From: Monosporascus cannonballus
Taxonomy: Eukaryota; Ascomycota; Sordariomycetes; Xylariales
Length of the DNA: 64,000 nt
Assembly: GCA_004154925.1 (NCBI GenBank)
Contig: QJNS01000040.1
Coordinates: 248,001 to 312,000 of the forward strand
Reading direction: 5' to 3'
In this document: piece after piece, positions 37,281-48,238 of the stretch
Numbering within the stretch: the stretch's first letter is position 1
How the letters are laid out: each line of letters begins with the position of its first letter
Position numbers and translations under genes: made by a program
The notes under the pieces: model-generated
The model's input: only the letters and a program-made list of their open reading frames with translations
Databases searched by the model: none
Told to the model about the DNA's origin: nothing

Positions 37281-39701
37281 CTAGCTCGTCTCTTCCAGGT
37301 GACGGCTGTCAGCCATCAGCAGCTCCAAGATAGGCCCAATGATCGGCGCCTCCAACGCCAATGATGTGAGTCTGCTGGCCCAAGTCAGGGTTGGCTGAGA
37401 CGACTGGATGATCTCCAGAACCTTGTCCTTGATCGCGTATTCTATCTGGAAGTCCAACAGCAAATCCTTGACACTTTCGAAAGTATCTACAGCGCCTAAC
37501 TGCTGACCCCCACCGAGTGTGACTTCGATAAGGGCGTCGGAGTTGGAGCATTTCGGGACTTCGATGGCCAGGCCGGGAACGTCAGGATACTTCTCGACGG
37601 TTATCTTCGCATCGACTTGAATACCGTCGACGACGACTGACAGTGATGGGGGAACGGTCATGAGGGAGATGAATCTGAACTTCCACACTCTGCCGTGGCT
37701 CCTCGTTTGTAATTTTCCGGAACCCTGCTCATAAGTGATGCCAATAGTGCGATCGGAATTGGTGGTTGTCGATTCACTCTTTACATCGTCGTCGGATGTG
37801 TCCTCGATTATGTTGAACTCGCCATTCTGGCCTACGACTATAAGGACTTCGAAACCCAAGGGGTTTGCGCAGCCATTGGCAGGGCAAGAGTCTCTATCGA
37901 GAGGGATGATGGAGCCTTCGGGGGCTAGGATTGGGATATGGTTAAGTGTCCGATACATCGTGATCTCCCTGTCGCCGTCGTACACTACCCCGGTAAAGAT
38001 GTCGATGTGTCGCGAAGGCGGCACCCAGACATCGACGGCAGCGTGGTTGGTTCTCCGGTCCCGGGGCCGAACAACGGGCGCCACAACGAGGGAGCTGCCG
38101 AATAAGTACTCGGTGGGCTTCTGGTAGGCCTCTTCACGACCGGGGTGCGCCCAATACAGAGGCTGAACCAAAGGCTCGCCGCACGACGCCGACAGGACGT
38201 TCATGGTATATATGTATGGTACGAACCGATGTCGAAGCTGCATGAAATTTTTGATTGCCTCCTCGCTCTCCTTGCGGTACCGCCACGGCTCCTTGGAATT
38301 CCAGGGGCTGTTGGTTGAGTGGAGGCGCAGGACAGGGGAGAATGCTCCGAACTGGACCCATCGAGCCGACAACTCATCGTCTCGGTAACCGAGCATGTGG
38401 CCGGAAATGTCGTGGCTCCACCAGCCGAACCCGATGTTCGACGCCGCAGCAGTGAATTCGGGCTGGAATTCTAACGAGGCCCAGGTGGTGACGGTGTCCC
38501 CTGAAAACCCAATGGGGTACCTATGGCCTCCCGGCCCCGCATACCGGGAGAAGACGAGGGCATCGTTAGCCGATCTTTCATTCGCACTATCCAGATATTG
38601 GAAGTGGTTCAGTACCCATAATGGGTCAATACCGGGGATAGCCGAGTAGGCGCCCTGCTGCCAGTCGATCCACCAAAAGTCGCAACCGTTCTTCTCTAGC
38701 GATCGGTGGAGGATGTTGAAGTAGGCGTACATATATTTCTGGGACGTAGCTTCGAACAGGATTGGGGCTTTCTCCGCGGGATCACGGCCTAGAAACTTAG
38801 CTATTTCTTCGTATTGGTCCTCGTGACAGTGGACTCCGGCATGTGGATGATCATTCAAAGTGATTTTAAGTTTCCGATCGTGCAGCGCGTTGCAAAAGGC
38901 GTCGGGGTCGGGAAAGAGCTTTCGGTTCCAAGTATATCCAGTCCAACCGGTATGAGGAACTCGTGGATCATTGACGAGATGCCAGTCCATATCGATGACT
39001 GCCACTGAGAGGGGGACGGACTGCTCTGCAAACTTGTCCATAAGCTCAAGGTACTCCTTGTCGGTGTAAGCATGGTAGCGGCTCCACCAGTTCCCTAGGG
39101 CCCATCTAGGCAGTCTAGGTTGCTTTCCGGAGATGGCGTAGTATGCTTTCATAGCGGCCTTGTAGTCTTGACCGTAGCAGAAGAGATACCCGTCGATACG
39201 GTCGCCGGGACGCCGGGGTGCTACGAAGCCTTTTCCATCGAAGAGCATCGACTCGCTATCGTCCAAGTCGGCATATCCTGACCTGGACAGGATGCCGGAG
39301 CCGACATCGCAGCGGCCGTCAACGTTGTCTAGGGTCCGGGCCGTGCCTCCGAGATTCCTGGTGTCCGGCGGACCCCCGTAGCGCCAGTCCGCCCCCCACA
39401 GGGTCGTCTTGCCGGCGAAATTGACATGGAGGCTGTTCGGGCTGAACCTCTGCTTGTCATACGTCAGGTAGAAAGATGAGCTCCGGATGATAAGCTGGCT
39501 CTCCGTCTCCTCGACACTGAATTGTGGTGGCGGAAACTTGCGATTAATAGCAAAGCACGAGGCGCGATCCTCGAAGACCCCGTCGTGAGACCACTCGTAC
39601 CGGAGGACTACGTCCGACAGAATGGTAAACCGGTAATTGGGCCCGGTTACTGTGGCTCGGGGGTCTGCCACCGGCTCCGTTGGGAACTTATACTTTTCCA
39701 T
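37281..39701 (-). CDS. Glycoside hydrolase family 31 (alpha-glucosidase/alpha-xylosidase type)
   Basis: An intronless gene for 806 residues. GH31 enzymes cleave alpha-linked glycosides with retention. The N-terminal beta-sandwich covers about residues 20-185 and the catalytic barrel about 190-500 (ALGNWWSRYHAY, VAVIDMDWH). FWWIDWQQG carries the likely nucleophile Asp346, and GFSGDT carries the likely acid/base Asp402. GFGWWSHDISGH follows, then beta-sandwich C-terminal domains. No signal peptide or anchor is seen, so a cytosolic enzyme acting on imported oligosaccharide is likely. The frame is intact. It is divergent from the sugar-porter pseudogene and close to a Zn2Cys6 regulator, an arrangement like MAL clusters, although those usually have a GH13 maltase. 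The substrate cannot be told from sequence alone. Confidence 0.92.
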   Translation of the reverse strand: MEKYKFPTEPVADPRATVTGPNYRFTILSDVVLRYEWSHDGVFEDRASCFAINRKFPPPQFSVEETESQLIIRSSSFYLTYDKQRFSPNSLHVNFAGKTTLWGADWRYGGPPDTRNLGGTARTLDNVDGRCDVGSGILSRSGYADLDDSESMLFDGKGFVAPRRPGDRIDGYLFCYGQDYKAAMKAYYAISGKQPRLPRWALGNWWSRYHAYTDKEYLELMDKFAEQSVPLSVAVIDMDWHLVNDPRVPHTGWTGYTWNRKLFPDPDAFCNALHDRKLKITLNDHPHAGVHCHEDQYEEIAKFLGRDPAEKAPILFEATSQKYMYAYFNILHRSLEKNGCDFWWIDWQQGAYSAIPGIDPLWVLNHFQYLDSANERSANDALVFSRYAGPGGHRYPIGFSGDTVTTWASLEFQPEFTAAASNIGFGWWSHDISGHMLGYRDDELSARWVQFGAFSPVLRLHSTNSPWNSKEPWRYRKESEEAIKNFMQLRHRFVPYIYTMNVLSASCGEPLVQPLYWAHPGREEAYQKPTEYLFGSSLVVAPVVRPRDRRTNHAAVDVWVPPSRHIDIFTGVVYDGDREITMYRTLNHIPILAPEGSIIPLDRDSCPANGCANPLGFEVLIVVGQNGEFNIIEDTSDDDVKSESTTTNSDRTIGITYEQGSGKLQTRSHGRVWKFRFISLMTVPPSLSVVVDGIQVDAKITVEKYPDVPGLAIEVPKCSNSDALIEVTLGGGQQLGAVDTFESVKDLLLDFQIEYAIKDKVLEIIQSSQPTLTWASRLTSLALEAPIIGPILELLMADSRHLEETS

Positions 39702-40708
39702 CTATTCGTTCTCAGCACTGGCTTCAGTCAAAGAGGTTATGCTCGGGACGATGCTTGAGGGACGACAGACAGTTGAGAGTGCGAAGGCTGGTTTAATATA
39801 CGAAGTGTTGGTGAGACACCGCGGGGCTGCAAGAGGGCGGAGTGGCTCAGTGAGGTCGGACCAAAAGGCGTCCGGGATTATTTTTCGCTATAACCACCTC
39901 CTCCGAAACGTCTTTCTCGACCCGCGATATAACTATATAAGCGGGGTCGTACGCATTTGGCAACTTACAAACTGACTCAGTATCAGGCCAATTCATAACA
40001 TCTCTGTCTGGTCTCTTCTAGCAGCGGTTTAAGGCCTTTGATATGCTAGATCTCTGATCCGTTCTGTTTGAATAGAAAGTTATTGCATATTATATCGCTG
40101 GGAGTACATGTTATGGATGTTAAACATCGCCCTGGGTCATATGAAGACCAAGTACGACAGAGCTCCGCCCATACATGCAGCTCTAGAGCCCCCAGACGCC
40201 AGCAGGCCTACTAGGGAGTGAGGGGTATGAGTTGTTAATGCACAGCGTGCGCTAGACATGCCTGCGCCAGCCAACGTTACATGCACATCTCTATGTACAA
40301 GCACGTAGGTACTAGGTAGTGGCAGAGTTCTGACAACCGGTACAAACGTTTGTGCGTACCGAGCTCCGTGCAGCCCCTACCCACTAACAAACCCTACTTT
40401 GCTAAGCTCGGGACAATTATTCGGTATGTGCAAGATTAATACGTGCACTGTGAACTCCAACGGTTTACACTTTAGACAACTAATCAACTTCATCGTGTGA
40501 TAAACCCAGGAGAATTTGGAGGCGATTCTGGCATTAGACCAGAACCTGGGGGTGTGGGGATGCAGGATGCACGCATGGGACGCCATCCATGCCCAATCGA
40601 AATATAAATAACTTTCGGCGACCCCATGATTTGATCAAGGAATGCATCTAATCCTTCGCAGTCTTTTAAGCCTTTCCTCCTTGGCAGGATTGCACTTGTC
40701 CTTACATT
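39702..40708. promoter_or_regulatory. Divergent promoter region between GH31 and the permease pseudogene
   Basis: About 1 kb without a gene. A TATAAATA box at 40,603-40,610 lies about 100 bp before the permease ATG. A CTATATAAG sequence lies at 39,933-39,941. Two CreA-type motifs are listed separately. Confidence 0.5.
40546..40559 (+). promoter_or_regulatory. Paired CreA/Mig1-type sites
   Basis: CTGGGG and GTGGGG fit the SYGGRG consensus of the carbon-catabolite repressor CreA and lie 2 bp apart, about 150 bp upstream of the permease start. Paired sites are the functional form in known CreA targets, and glucose repression would fit an alpha-glucoside gene. The motif is short, so chance occurrence is possible. 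Confidence 0.35.
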
Positions 40709-42457
40709 ATGAGACAGGATACCATCAACCCCCGTCACGAGGCCGCCGCCTCTCACGCGATGTCGCCCGCAGGGACTCATGAGCCGGAAGGCACTGCTGT
40801 CGAGCATATGCTCAGCAATGCCCGGGAGGCGACTGAACGCGAGAAAAACATGACCCTCTGGCAGTCAATTAAGATCTATCCAAAGCGATCTTCTTCTCCA
40901 TGACCCTCTCCCTCTGTATCATCATGGAGGGCTATGTTCTCCAACCTCCCGGCAACTTCTCGGCAACTTCTACGGCCTGCTCCATTCCGACAGAAGTTCG
41001 GCCTGCCCTTGGATAATGGGGACCGGCAGCTCACCGCGCGTTTGCAGTCCGGCCTCCAGAACGGCATCCAAGTCGGTCAGATCTTGGGCCTCATGGTCGC
41101 CGGCATACTGGCCGATCGTTACGGGTACAAGAAGATGGTGTTAGGGCATTGTTTGCTCTCATTGGTTTTATCTTCATCCTCTTCTCCGCGCAGAGAATCT
41201 GCATGCTTTTTGTTGGCGGGATTCTCTGCGGCTTGCGCTGGGGGGCTTTCCAGACCCTGACGACGACATACGCTGCCGACGTAGCCCCCCTCGGCCTGCG
41301 ACCCATCCTGACCACATACGGTATGTGCCTTAACCCCCTGAGGATTCGCTCCCCCGCGCTTTTCCTGATCCGCACTCTCAACAGTCAACATGTGCTGGGT
41401 AATGGCCCAGCTAATGAGCACTGGTATCCTCCGCGGCCTCCTCAAGCGCCAGGATCAATGGGCCTGGAGGATCCCCTACGTCATCCAATGAGCCTTCCCG
41501 CCACCCATCATCCTGGGCGTCCTCTTCATGCCCGAGTCGCCCACGTGGCTCGTCCGGCATGGCCGCCTCGCAGATGCCAAGAACTCGCTTTGCCGTCTGA
41601 CGTCGTCGCTCACGGAGGAGATCGACTATAAGGTTGCCATGATCGCACATACGAATGAGCTTGAGAGGGAAGCGCAGGAGGGCACCTCCTACCTCGACTG
41701 CTTTCGTGGCGTCAACCGCCGACGCACTGGGATAGCCTGTGGCGCCTGGATTGCCCAGGTCTGCTGCGGCACCTGGTTCGGTGGCAACGGCGACTACTTC
41801 CTCCAGCAGGCGGGTTTCGATGCCGAGTAATCTTTCAATTTCGGTCTTGATATGGGTGGGGTCGTGCTCGCGGGTACCTTGTGTGCATGGTTCATCCTGC
41901 TCCACGTCGGTCGCCGCACGTTGTACCTCATCGGTCTGAGCGGCATATTCATCATCCTGCTGGCGGTGGGCTTCATAGGTATCCCGGGGCCGGTGCCCGC
42001 ACTAGGCTGGGCCTCGGGCTCGCTGATGTTGGTCTATGTCCTGATCTTTGACCTTACCATAGGTCCAGTCGGCTATTGTGTTGTGGCTGAGATAGTGTCC
42101 ACCCGCCTAAGGATCAAGACTGTCGTGCTAGCCCGGAATGCTTACAATATCTCCAGCATCATTGCCAACTTCCTCAATCCTCCCGTTCTTAACCCTACGG
42201 CGTGGAATCTCAGGGGTAGGGGAGGCCTCATTCGGTGCGGGTTCTGTCTTTGTGTCCTGGTCTGGGCCTACTCCCGCCTGCCCGAGCCTAAAGGTCTCTC
42301 GCCCGCCGAGCTAGATATGTTATTCGAACAACGTGTCAGCGCACACAAGTTCCGCAAGGTGCATGTGGACCCTTTTCAACAACAAATGGTCGAAGAAAGC
42401 TATCTGAATAGCGGAAGCCTCAACTCCTCCGCTTGGAAGAGTGCAACCATGGCATGA
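40709..42457 (+). pseudogene. MFS sugar porter (maltose/alpha-glucoside permease type), inactivated
   Basis: The N-terminus (WQSIKIYPK then AIFFSMTLSLCIIMEGY) and later blocks (GLQNGIQVGQILGLMVAGIL, ADRYGYKKM, MPESPTWLVRHGRLADA, WFGGNGDYFLQQAGF, RLPEPKGLSPAELDMLFEQR) are those of fungal alpha-glucoside:H+ symporters. Breaks: one-base losses near 40,882, 40,980 and 41,145, a scrambled stretch at 40,936-40,975, TGA at 41,489-41,491 where Trp is expected, and TAA at 41,828-41,830 where Gln is expected. A normal intron is still recognisable at 41,321-41,384. It lies between GH31 and the Zn2Cys6 regulator. A few indels could be assembly errors, but the two stops make a functional gene unlikely. 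Confidence 0.88.
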
Positions 42458-42972
42458 ACGATGGCGAGTGCGATCCAGCAATATGTTTATAACGGAGCGT
42501 TCCAATAAAGTTGTATGTAGTCAATAGTATAGCAAGATCCGATTCCTAATGAGTACGCCATGTAGGAACGCTTCATGAATAACTGTTTCTTCTACAAGGG
42601 CTCCTTGGTGATGGAGAACAAATAAGGAGGCGGCAAGCGGTTCTAAGGTCTGTTGTCGATCATATCACGAAGCACTACCCCGCCAGCCCCGCATCCGATC
42701 TAATGTTAGGCCCTGGATGAAGGGAGGTAGGTACTGGCGCCCCTGTTAGCTTGCTTACCTAATTCGGTATAAAGCTAGACGAGTCTTATATCGACGCATT
42801 TACCATCACGTGGCTGAAATAAACTTATTATGGCGACAGCTATGGGATTCGTCTTCACCTCTGAATCCGACCAGCCGTCGTCGATAGTCAAAGCAAGACC
42901 CTAGGGAATTGTCTCTATACAGATAATGAATTGCTATAGCTAGTACTTTACGATATTTGCTGTCTCCCTCAA
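42458..42972. other. Intergenic region between permease pseudogene and regulator
   Basis: No gene is seen. It presumably holds the promoter of the Zn2Cys6 regulator. No convincing TATA box or repeat was identified. Confidence 0.5.
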
Positions 42973-44600
42973 ATGAGGACGTCGAATGCTTGCGACGGCT
43001 GCACTCTCCGGCGCGTCAAATGCAGGGGCGGCCCGCCATGCACCGAGTGCTGCAAGCGTTCTGTCGACTGTACGTTTCTTCGGGCCCGCAGGAAGCCGGG
43101 TCCGAAAGGACCGCGGCCGTCGACGGGCCAGAGGATCAGGGAATTCCAGAACCATGAAGTCCTTCTTCGGATAGGAACCAAGGCGACAGAGTTTAGCGGC
43201 GATCGAGTGTACGGCCCCTTGACAAGTCCTTTAAGGCACCCAAGTGTGCCTATCGACCGGTATTGCCGATATACCGAAATCTTCAAGCAGCGCCTAAGTG
43301 CTGTATGGCCAGTCGTCGATTGTGATACTCTACTTCTGCGCCTAGCTCAGTGCCAGGATGATCATGAAACCCGTAGCCTTGCTGCAGCATTATGCGCCGC
43401 CGTCATCGCTCAGTTACGACTCCCGGAACACACGGAACCCCAGGATGGTATCTCTTCCCACCGATTCGCACTTGATGCGGAACACTTCAGGACGTTGTTT
43501 GACTATCGAGAGTCGCTCACTATATTTTCCGTCCTGACATCTTTCTTCCTCCATATTTATTATGCAAACACGCAAAAACTGCGTACTGCCGGCTTCCTTC
43601 TACGAGAGTGTGTCTCCATCGCTCAGGGCATGCGTCTCGACCAATCCGCGACTTATGGCAATCGCAAGCGTGTTGAAGGGATGTTAAGGCTCCGCCTGTT
43701 TTGGTTGCTGTTTGTTTCTGAAAGGTGAGACCATTCAATTGGCTTCTGGGACACCACGACTTATTGAGATAGGACCTTCTGCGCTGAGAACAGGTTGCAG
43801 CCTCTACTCGCTCCAATAGATGACCTGCCCGTCGAGGAAGAAGGAGCGAATGCATCTGGCAGCCCCTCTTCCGGGTTTCTACGCCTCATTCAGCTCTTCA
43901 TGCGCCTTGAACGGAATTTTATTGATGCGTCTGCTGACACGGTGCCACTTCAACTCCATACCGTTGAAAGGGAAACGATGTCACATCATCAGTCTTTTCT
44001 CAATATAGACGTAGATAATGGTCCGTTTGACGAGGCCCAGTGGGTCGACCTGTTCATCACGAGGCAGTGGATCCGCACTCTTTTGTGGGAGTACACTGTG
44101 AGACGTTTCTCTATGTCTTGTGGGTCGGAAGATCGAGCCTTCTCAATGCTGCTACCTATCCCTATCGCGCATGAGACGCTCCGCTTCTTCCACAATGTGC
44201 CTGATAGTGCTTTTCGGCCGCATGGCTATGGACTGGTAAGCTAGGCATCAGGCGCGAACCCGGACCCCCCGCTCATAAATCCTAGGAACTGAAGATTTTC
44301 CGCATGGCCGACTCCCTCTTAGATACGCTAGCCTGCGTGCCTCCGGCCAAGTGTAACAGCAACTCGATGCATGTAAAGCCCAGAGACATACTGCACTCTT
44401 TCGAGCAGGTCCTCTCTACAGTCGGGGGACCGAAATCTCCATTTCTCGCGCGTCTGCGACGGTGCATGGCAGAGGCGGACCTCCCGGCCGGCTTACCGAT
44501 GCGTCTCAGCCTCCCCGCGGGGAGCTACGCTAATATTGATCCTGTCACAGAGAAATCGGATTCAAGTCCCTTATCATCGAGTAGCCATTCGTCCAACTAG
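42973..44600 (+). CDS. Zn(II)2Cys6 transcription factor, MAL-activator type
   Basis: Three exons: 42,973-43,724, 43,794-44,235 and 44,286-44,600, with GT-AG introns of 69 and 50 bp, giving 502 residues. Residues 7-34 hold the zinc cluster CDGCTLRRVKC...CTECCKRSVDC with spacing C-x2-C-x6-C-x5-C-x2-C-x6-C, followed by a basic RKPGPKGPR linker. The middle region (FLHIYYAN, REAHL-like LRECVSIAQGM, FWLLFVSER) and the exon 2-3 junction YGLELKIFRMADSLLD are typical of fungal maltose-utilisation activators. The frame is intact after splicing. It probably binds CGG elements and controls the adjacent GH31 and permease; the permease it would regulate is dead. Target genes are inferred from position only. 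Confidence 0.85.
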
Positions 44601-44626
44601 GCGCAACCTAGACGTCGGGTGTCGAT

Positions 44627-46406
44627 ATGCATGGATGCAAGAATCGAACCGGAATTGCGGTCGCTACCACGGGCGGCCACCCTGTTGTTATTCTAAGTCA
44701 ATGCCACCACATATGGTTTGTGGCTCTATTAACGCAAAATCATTTCCTCGCCCTCCAGCAACCCTTGTACGGAACAGGGAACTCACCGTGTCGGAGCCCT
44801 TTCGCCCAGCAAGGGCCCAACCTTGCGGATACATCGATATCGGGTGTCCCTCCTTCCCCGTTCGTTCAAGGATCGGCCCTCAACCACGAGTTGTCATGGC
44901 AAGCAACATCCTCATCATCACAAGCGGATCATGCTCAAAATCCTTCACCCCAGACCCAAAGCAGAGGGAATTATGAGACACCGAAGATTGATTCGTGGAC
45001 GTCGAGACGTGCCGACCTTCTTGGGACCTATCAGTATTCTCTGGTAGCTGAAAATCAGCAACGCGGTCTCCCACGACGAAGGAGCCGATACTTTCGCAGC
45101 CAACCACATCACAACATTCCCGAGCCGATAGACATACCTGGTTCGACCGCTCGGGCGGATAGTGCGTTAGATCCAATGCAGCGATGGCGGGAATCGCCGC
45201 CGGAGACTGAGGCAACGTCCTTGTCCGCTATCGCTGATGCCTTGAAGCAGACCCCGCTACGAACTCGCTCCTCAGCTGGGAGCCTCAACAGCCAGCGGTT
45301 AGGCAGCTGGGCAGCTTCGACAGTCAGTGTCGGTAGCGGAACCAGCTGCTCCTCGGCCTCAATTGCATCGACCAGCTCGGCCACGTTTCGAACTGCTTCC
45401 CATAACGATCGCAGACACGGGCGCGTGGCGAAGAAACGGATACGAATGGCCACAACAAAGGGAAAAGAAAAGGAAACGGAAAAAGAAAGGAGAGTGTTTC
45501 CATGCGCATTCTGCTGTGACTCATTCAGGAGCAAGTATGACTGGGCAAGACACGAAAAGTCACTCCATCTGAACCTCCAAGGTTGGCGATGTACGCCCTT
45601 TGGTGGCACGGTCGTGTCTCCCGATACGGGGAGAGTTCACTGTGCATACTGCAGCTTACTCGACCCTGGCGCTGATCACCTCAACTCTCATAACCACGGC
45701 AGCTGCGAAAGCCATGGAGAAACTCTCGCCTTCAGCCGCAAGGATCACCTCGTTCAGCATCTACGACTTGTTCATCATGTAGACACCCTGCCCATCATAG
45801 ACTCCTGGAAGGATGAGGGACCGCCCCTGTCATCGAGGTGCGGCTTTTGTAATGTTCGCATGAAATCCTGGCAAGAACGTGTGGACCATCTAGCAAAACA
45901 TTTCCGCAAGGGAGCCACCATGGATGATTGGAAAGGAGAGCACTGCTTCGAGCCCTCTACTGCAGTTCGAGTCGTCCACGCAATGCCCCCGTATCTCATT
46001 GGATCCGAGTCCAGAGCTCTGGTTCCGTTTCCCGCCACAGATCCAAAGAGCAACCGAACAGAGCCTGGAGATGTGGGATGATGGACGCGCCGCCATGGCA
46101 ATGAGTGGCTCCGAGCCACCACCAGAGTCGGCATCACAACCAGGACCTCTCGATCGCATTGATGAGACTTCTGGTTCCATGACCTTTCCCGAGGTCCTGG
46201 CTTTATATCTGGGTCGTTACGCTCAGAAGCAGATGAGACAAGGCATTATCCCTACAGACAGGATGTTCCAAGACGAGGCTAGAAGGATCATGTTCGACTC
46301 GGCGGATCCGTGGGATCAAACCATTGCCGACAACAACGACTGGCTCTCATGTTTTCGTAGCCGTCATCTCAGGGACACCCCGGGAGGTCAAGAAGGCTCG
46401 ACCTGA
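44627..46406 (+). CDS. Fungal C2H2 zinc-finger protein with an unresolved frame change
   Basis: The first frame (44,627-46,081) has a Ser/Thr/Gln/Pro-rich N-terminal half, a basic KGKEKETEKERR segment, and then zinc-finger blocks FPCAFCCDSFRSKYDWARH, VHCAYCSLL, FSRKDHLVQHLRLVHHV and SRCGFCNVRMKSWQERVDH. The family's C-terminal part (FPEVLALYLGRYAQKQM, DEARRIMFDSADPWDQTIAD) is in the next frame and ends at 46,406. The switch falls at about 46,030-46,060, where PFPAT in one frame is followed by QIQRATEQSLEMW in the other. No good splice pair is visible, so a one-base indel or assembly error is likely. The start is only 26 bp after the previous stop, so the true start may lie further in. Probably nuclear; targets unknown. 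Confidence 0.7.
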
Positions 46407-46676
46407 ATCCGTGTATTGTGTAACTTTGAATACACAAACCATTCTGGTCGAGCGCATGTTCATCATATCCAGTAGAACTGCTGAATGGACCCCGTCAGTT
46501 GGAAGCACGTACGACCATGTCGCTGGAAAGTTGGAGTCCTGGTATAATCGGAATGCCCCCCTAGGGCGTACTGCATGGATATGCCTCAGCGACAGTCTCC
46601 TTCTGGCTGCAGTCTACCCAGTTCTTTGAGGGGGTGCACTTTCACCGACAAATCAATCCAATACAGCATTTGTGTC

Positions 46677-47858
46677 TCAAGCCTCCTGAACAATTTCCAC
46701 CCAGTCACTCTGTCTTCGTCCATACATGATATCCACCATTCGGTTCCTGAGCAGCGAAACATGCCGGGTTGTGCCCATGCTGACCTTGATATTCTCCCCA
46801 TTGAAGTAGATATCGCTTGCCTCCTGGATCCAGAATGCCGTTCCGACCACAAAAACACCAACCAGTCTATCCTCGCGAGAAGCCTCGTCCACCTCGATCA
46901 TAGTGACCTTTCTCTCGAGGACCTCACACCTCAATTCCTTGTCTACTTTCTCATTGGCAAACAACTCTCGAGCGAGCTCGATGATGCTGCGTCTCGTGTT
47001 CCCAGCCAGGATCAGGTTGTCTTTATCTAAGGGGGGTGTGATGATCTGAAGGCCGCCGGAGTATGTCTTCCACATGACGAAGATGTTTGTGGAGCCTGCC
47101 TCAGTGATCTGACGGTTCGGACCGTAGAGCCAGAGCACCTGGTCGTAGCCCTGCTTCTTTGCCAGGGCGTGTTCAACCAGTGCCGATCCATAGTTGCCTC
47201 CAATTTTGGCTGCTCCAGTGCCTCCAGGCCATGCCCTGACTGCGGACTCGTTGCTTGCAAACAACCGGGTTCCCACCTGAGACATGGGGCCGCCGTTCAG
47301 AGTGACGGGTTTCGGGGCCGGCCAGTACACCATAAAGATGTACAGCTGCGCCTCGTCTGGTACCTTGAAGCCCAGGCTTGAGTCCGGCCCAATCAAGGTT
47401 GGCCTGAGGTACAGGGCTGACCCAAGCTTATCCTTGGGAAGCCACTTTGGGGCTTCCAGACCGCAGAGCTTGTGGATGAGTTTCAGCAGCTCCTTGGGAT
47501 CGAAGGCCGGCAGCGAGATGCGAGTCGCGGATGCTAGCATGCGCTCGCAGTTGTAAAGAGGGCGAAAGAGGCGCAGGCGGCCATCGTAACCGCGGAATAC
47601 CTTCATACCCTCGAAACATTGAGTAACGTACTGTAGAGCGCTTGCGGAGGGCATCAAAGAGATTGGTCCGTAGGGCACCACCTGAGGGTTGGCCCAGCCG
47701 CCCCTGGCAGTCCAGGACGCCATTATCATGCGATCTGTGGGTGCCTTGAGGCTCATGAGGTCTGGGTTCTCCACGTCCGGAACAGCCTTGGGTGTGGCCA
47801 AGGCCGTGATCTAGAGCCTAGACGCATCTAGAGATGTGGGGGAGGATTCGATTGCCAT
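46677..47858 (-). pseudogene. Branched-chain amino acid aminotransferase with an early amber codon
   Basis: PLP enzyme of fold type IV that interconverts Val/Leu/Ile and their 2-keto acids. CFEGMKVFRG, RLFRPLYNCERM and SATRISLPAF are family blocks. GAAKIGGNYG holds the PLP lysine, and VLWLYGPNRQITEAGSTNIF the cofactor and substrate loop. The long frame reaches 47,801, but the only plausible upstream ATG is at 47,858. From there MAIESSPTSLDASRL is followed in frame by TAG at 47,811-47,813, then ITALATPKAVPDVEN. Gln (CAG) would fit at the stop, a CpA-to-TpA change. Otherwise intact, about 390 residues. Reinitiation at the Met of NPDLMSLKAP would keep the catalytic core, so residual function is possible. 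The gene follows the reductase relic on the same strand. Confidence 0.8.
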
Positions 47859-48112
47859 CTTGCCAATGTGACTTGGAGGGTTGACCAAGACTCGATAGGA
47901 GACGCGCTATCGTATTAATACTTGGAGGTTGGTTTGAAGCAAAGTACTGGGTTGGTGATTGGGCCAGACGTGAGAGCGACATGCCGATTGCGCAGGGCGT
48001 GGAGCGTGGAGATTGGACAATGTAGGGCGTAGGGTGCCGTGCGAAAGACAAATCGTCGGGCTCAAAGCGCCCTGAAAGGAGAAGGGCTGCCAGCAGCTTT
48101 GGGGGAGGGGAA

Positions 48113-48134
48113 GGGGGGGGGGGGGGGGGGGGGG
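48113..48134 (+). repeat. Run of 22 G
   Basis: An uninterrupted G homopolymer next to the assembly gap, preceded by G-rich sequence. It probably caused the gap. Confidence 0.9.
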
Positions 48135-48140
48135 AGCGCC

Positions 48141-48217
48141 NNNNNNNNNNNNNNNNNNNNNNNNNNNNNNNNNNNNNNNNNNNNNNNNNNNNNNNNNNNN
48201 NNNNNNNNNNNNNNNNN
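48141..48217. other. Assembly gap (77 N)
   Basis: Unknown bases inside the 3' part of the reductase gene. True length is unknown. Confidence 1.
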
Positions 48218-48238
48218 GGGGGCGGAGGAAGGACGGCA

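Noticed and set aside
37735..38127. Several plus-strand ORFs inside the GH31 gene
   Set aside because: They are shadows of a long, motif-supported frame.
44600..44700. tRNA-like GGTTCGATTC word on the minus strand
   Set aside because: The T-stem does not pair and no acceptor stem partner or D arm is found.
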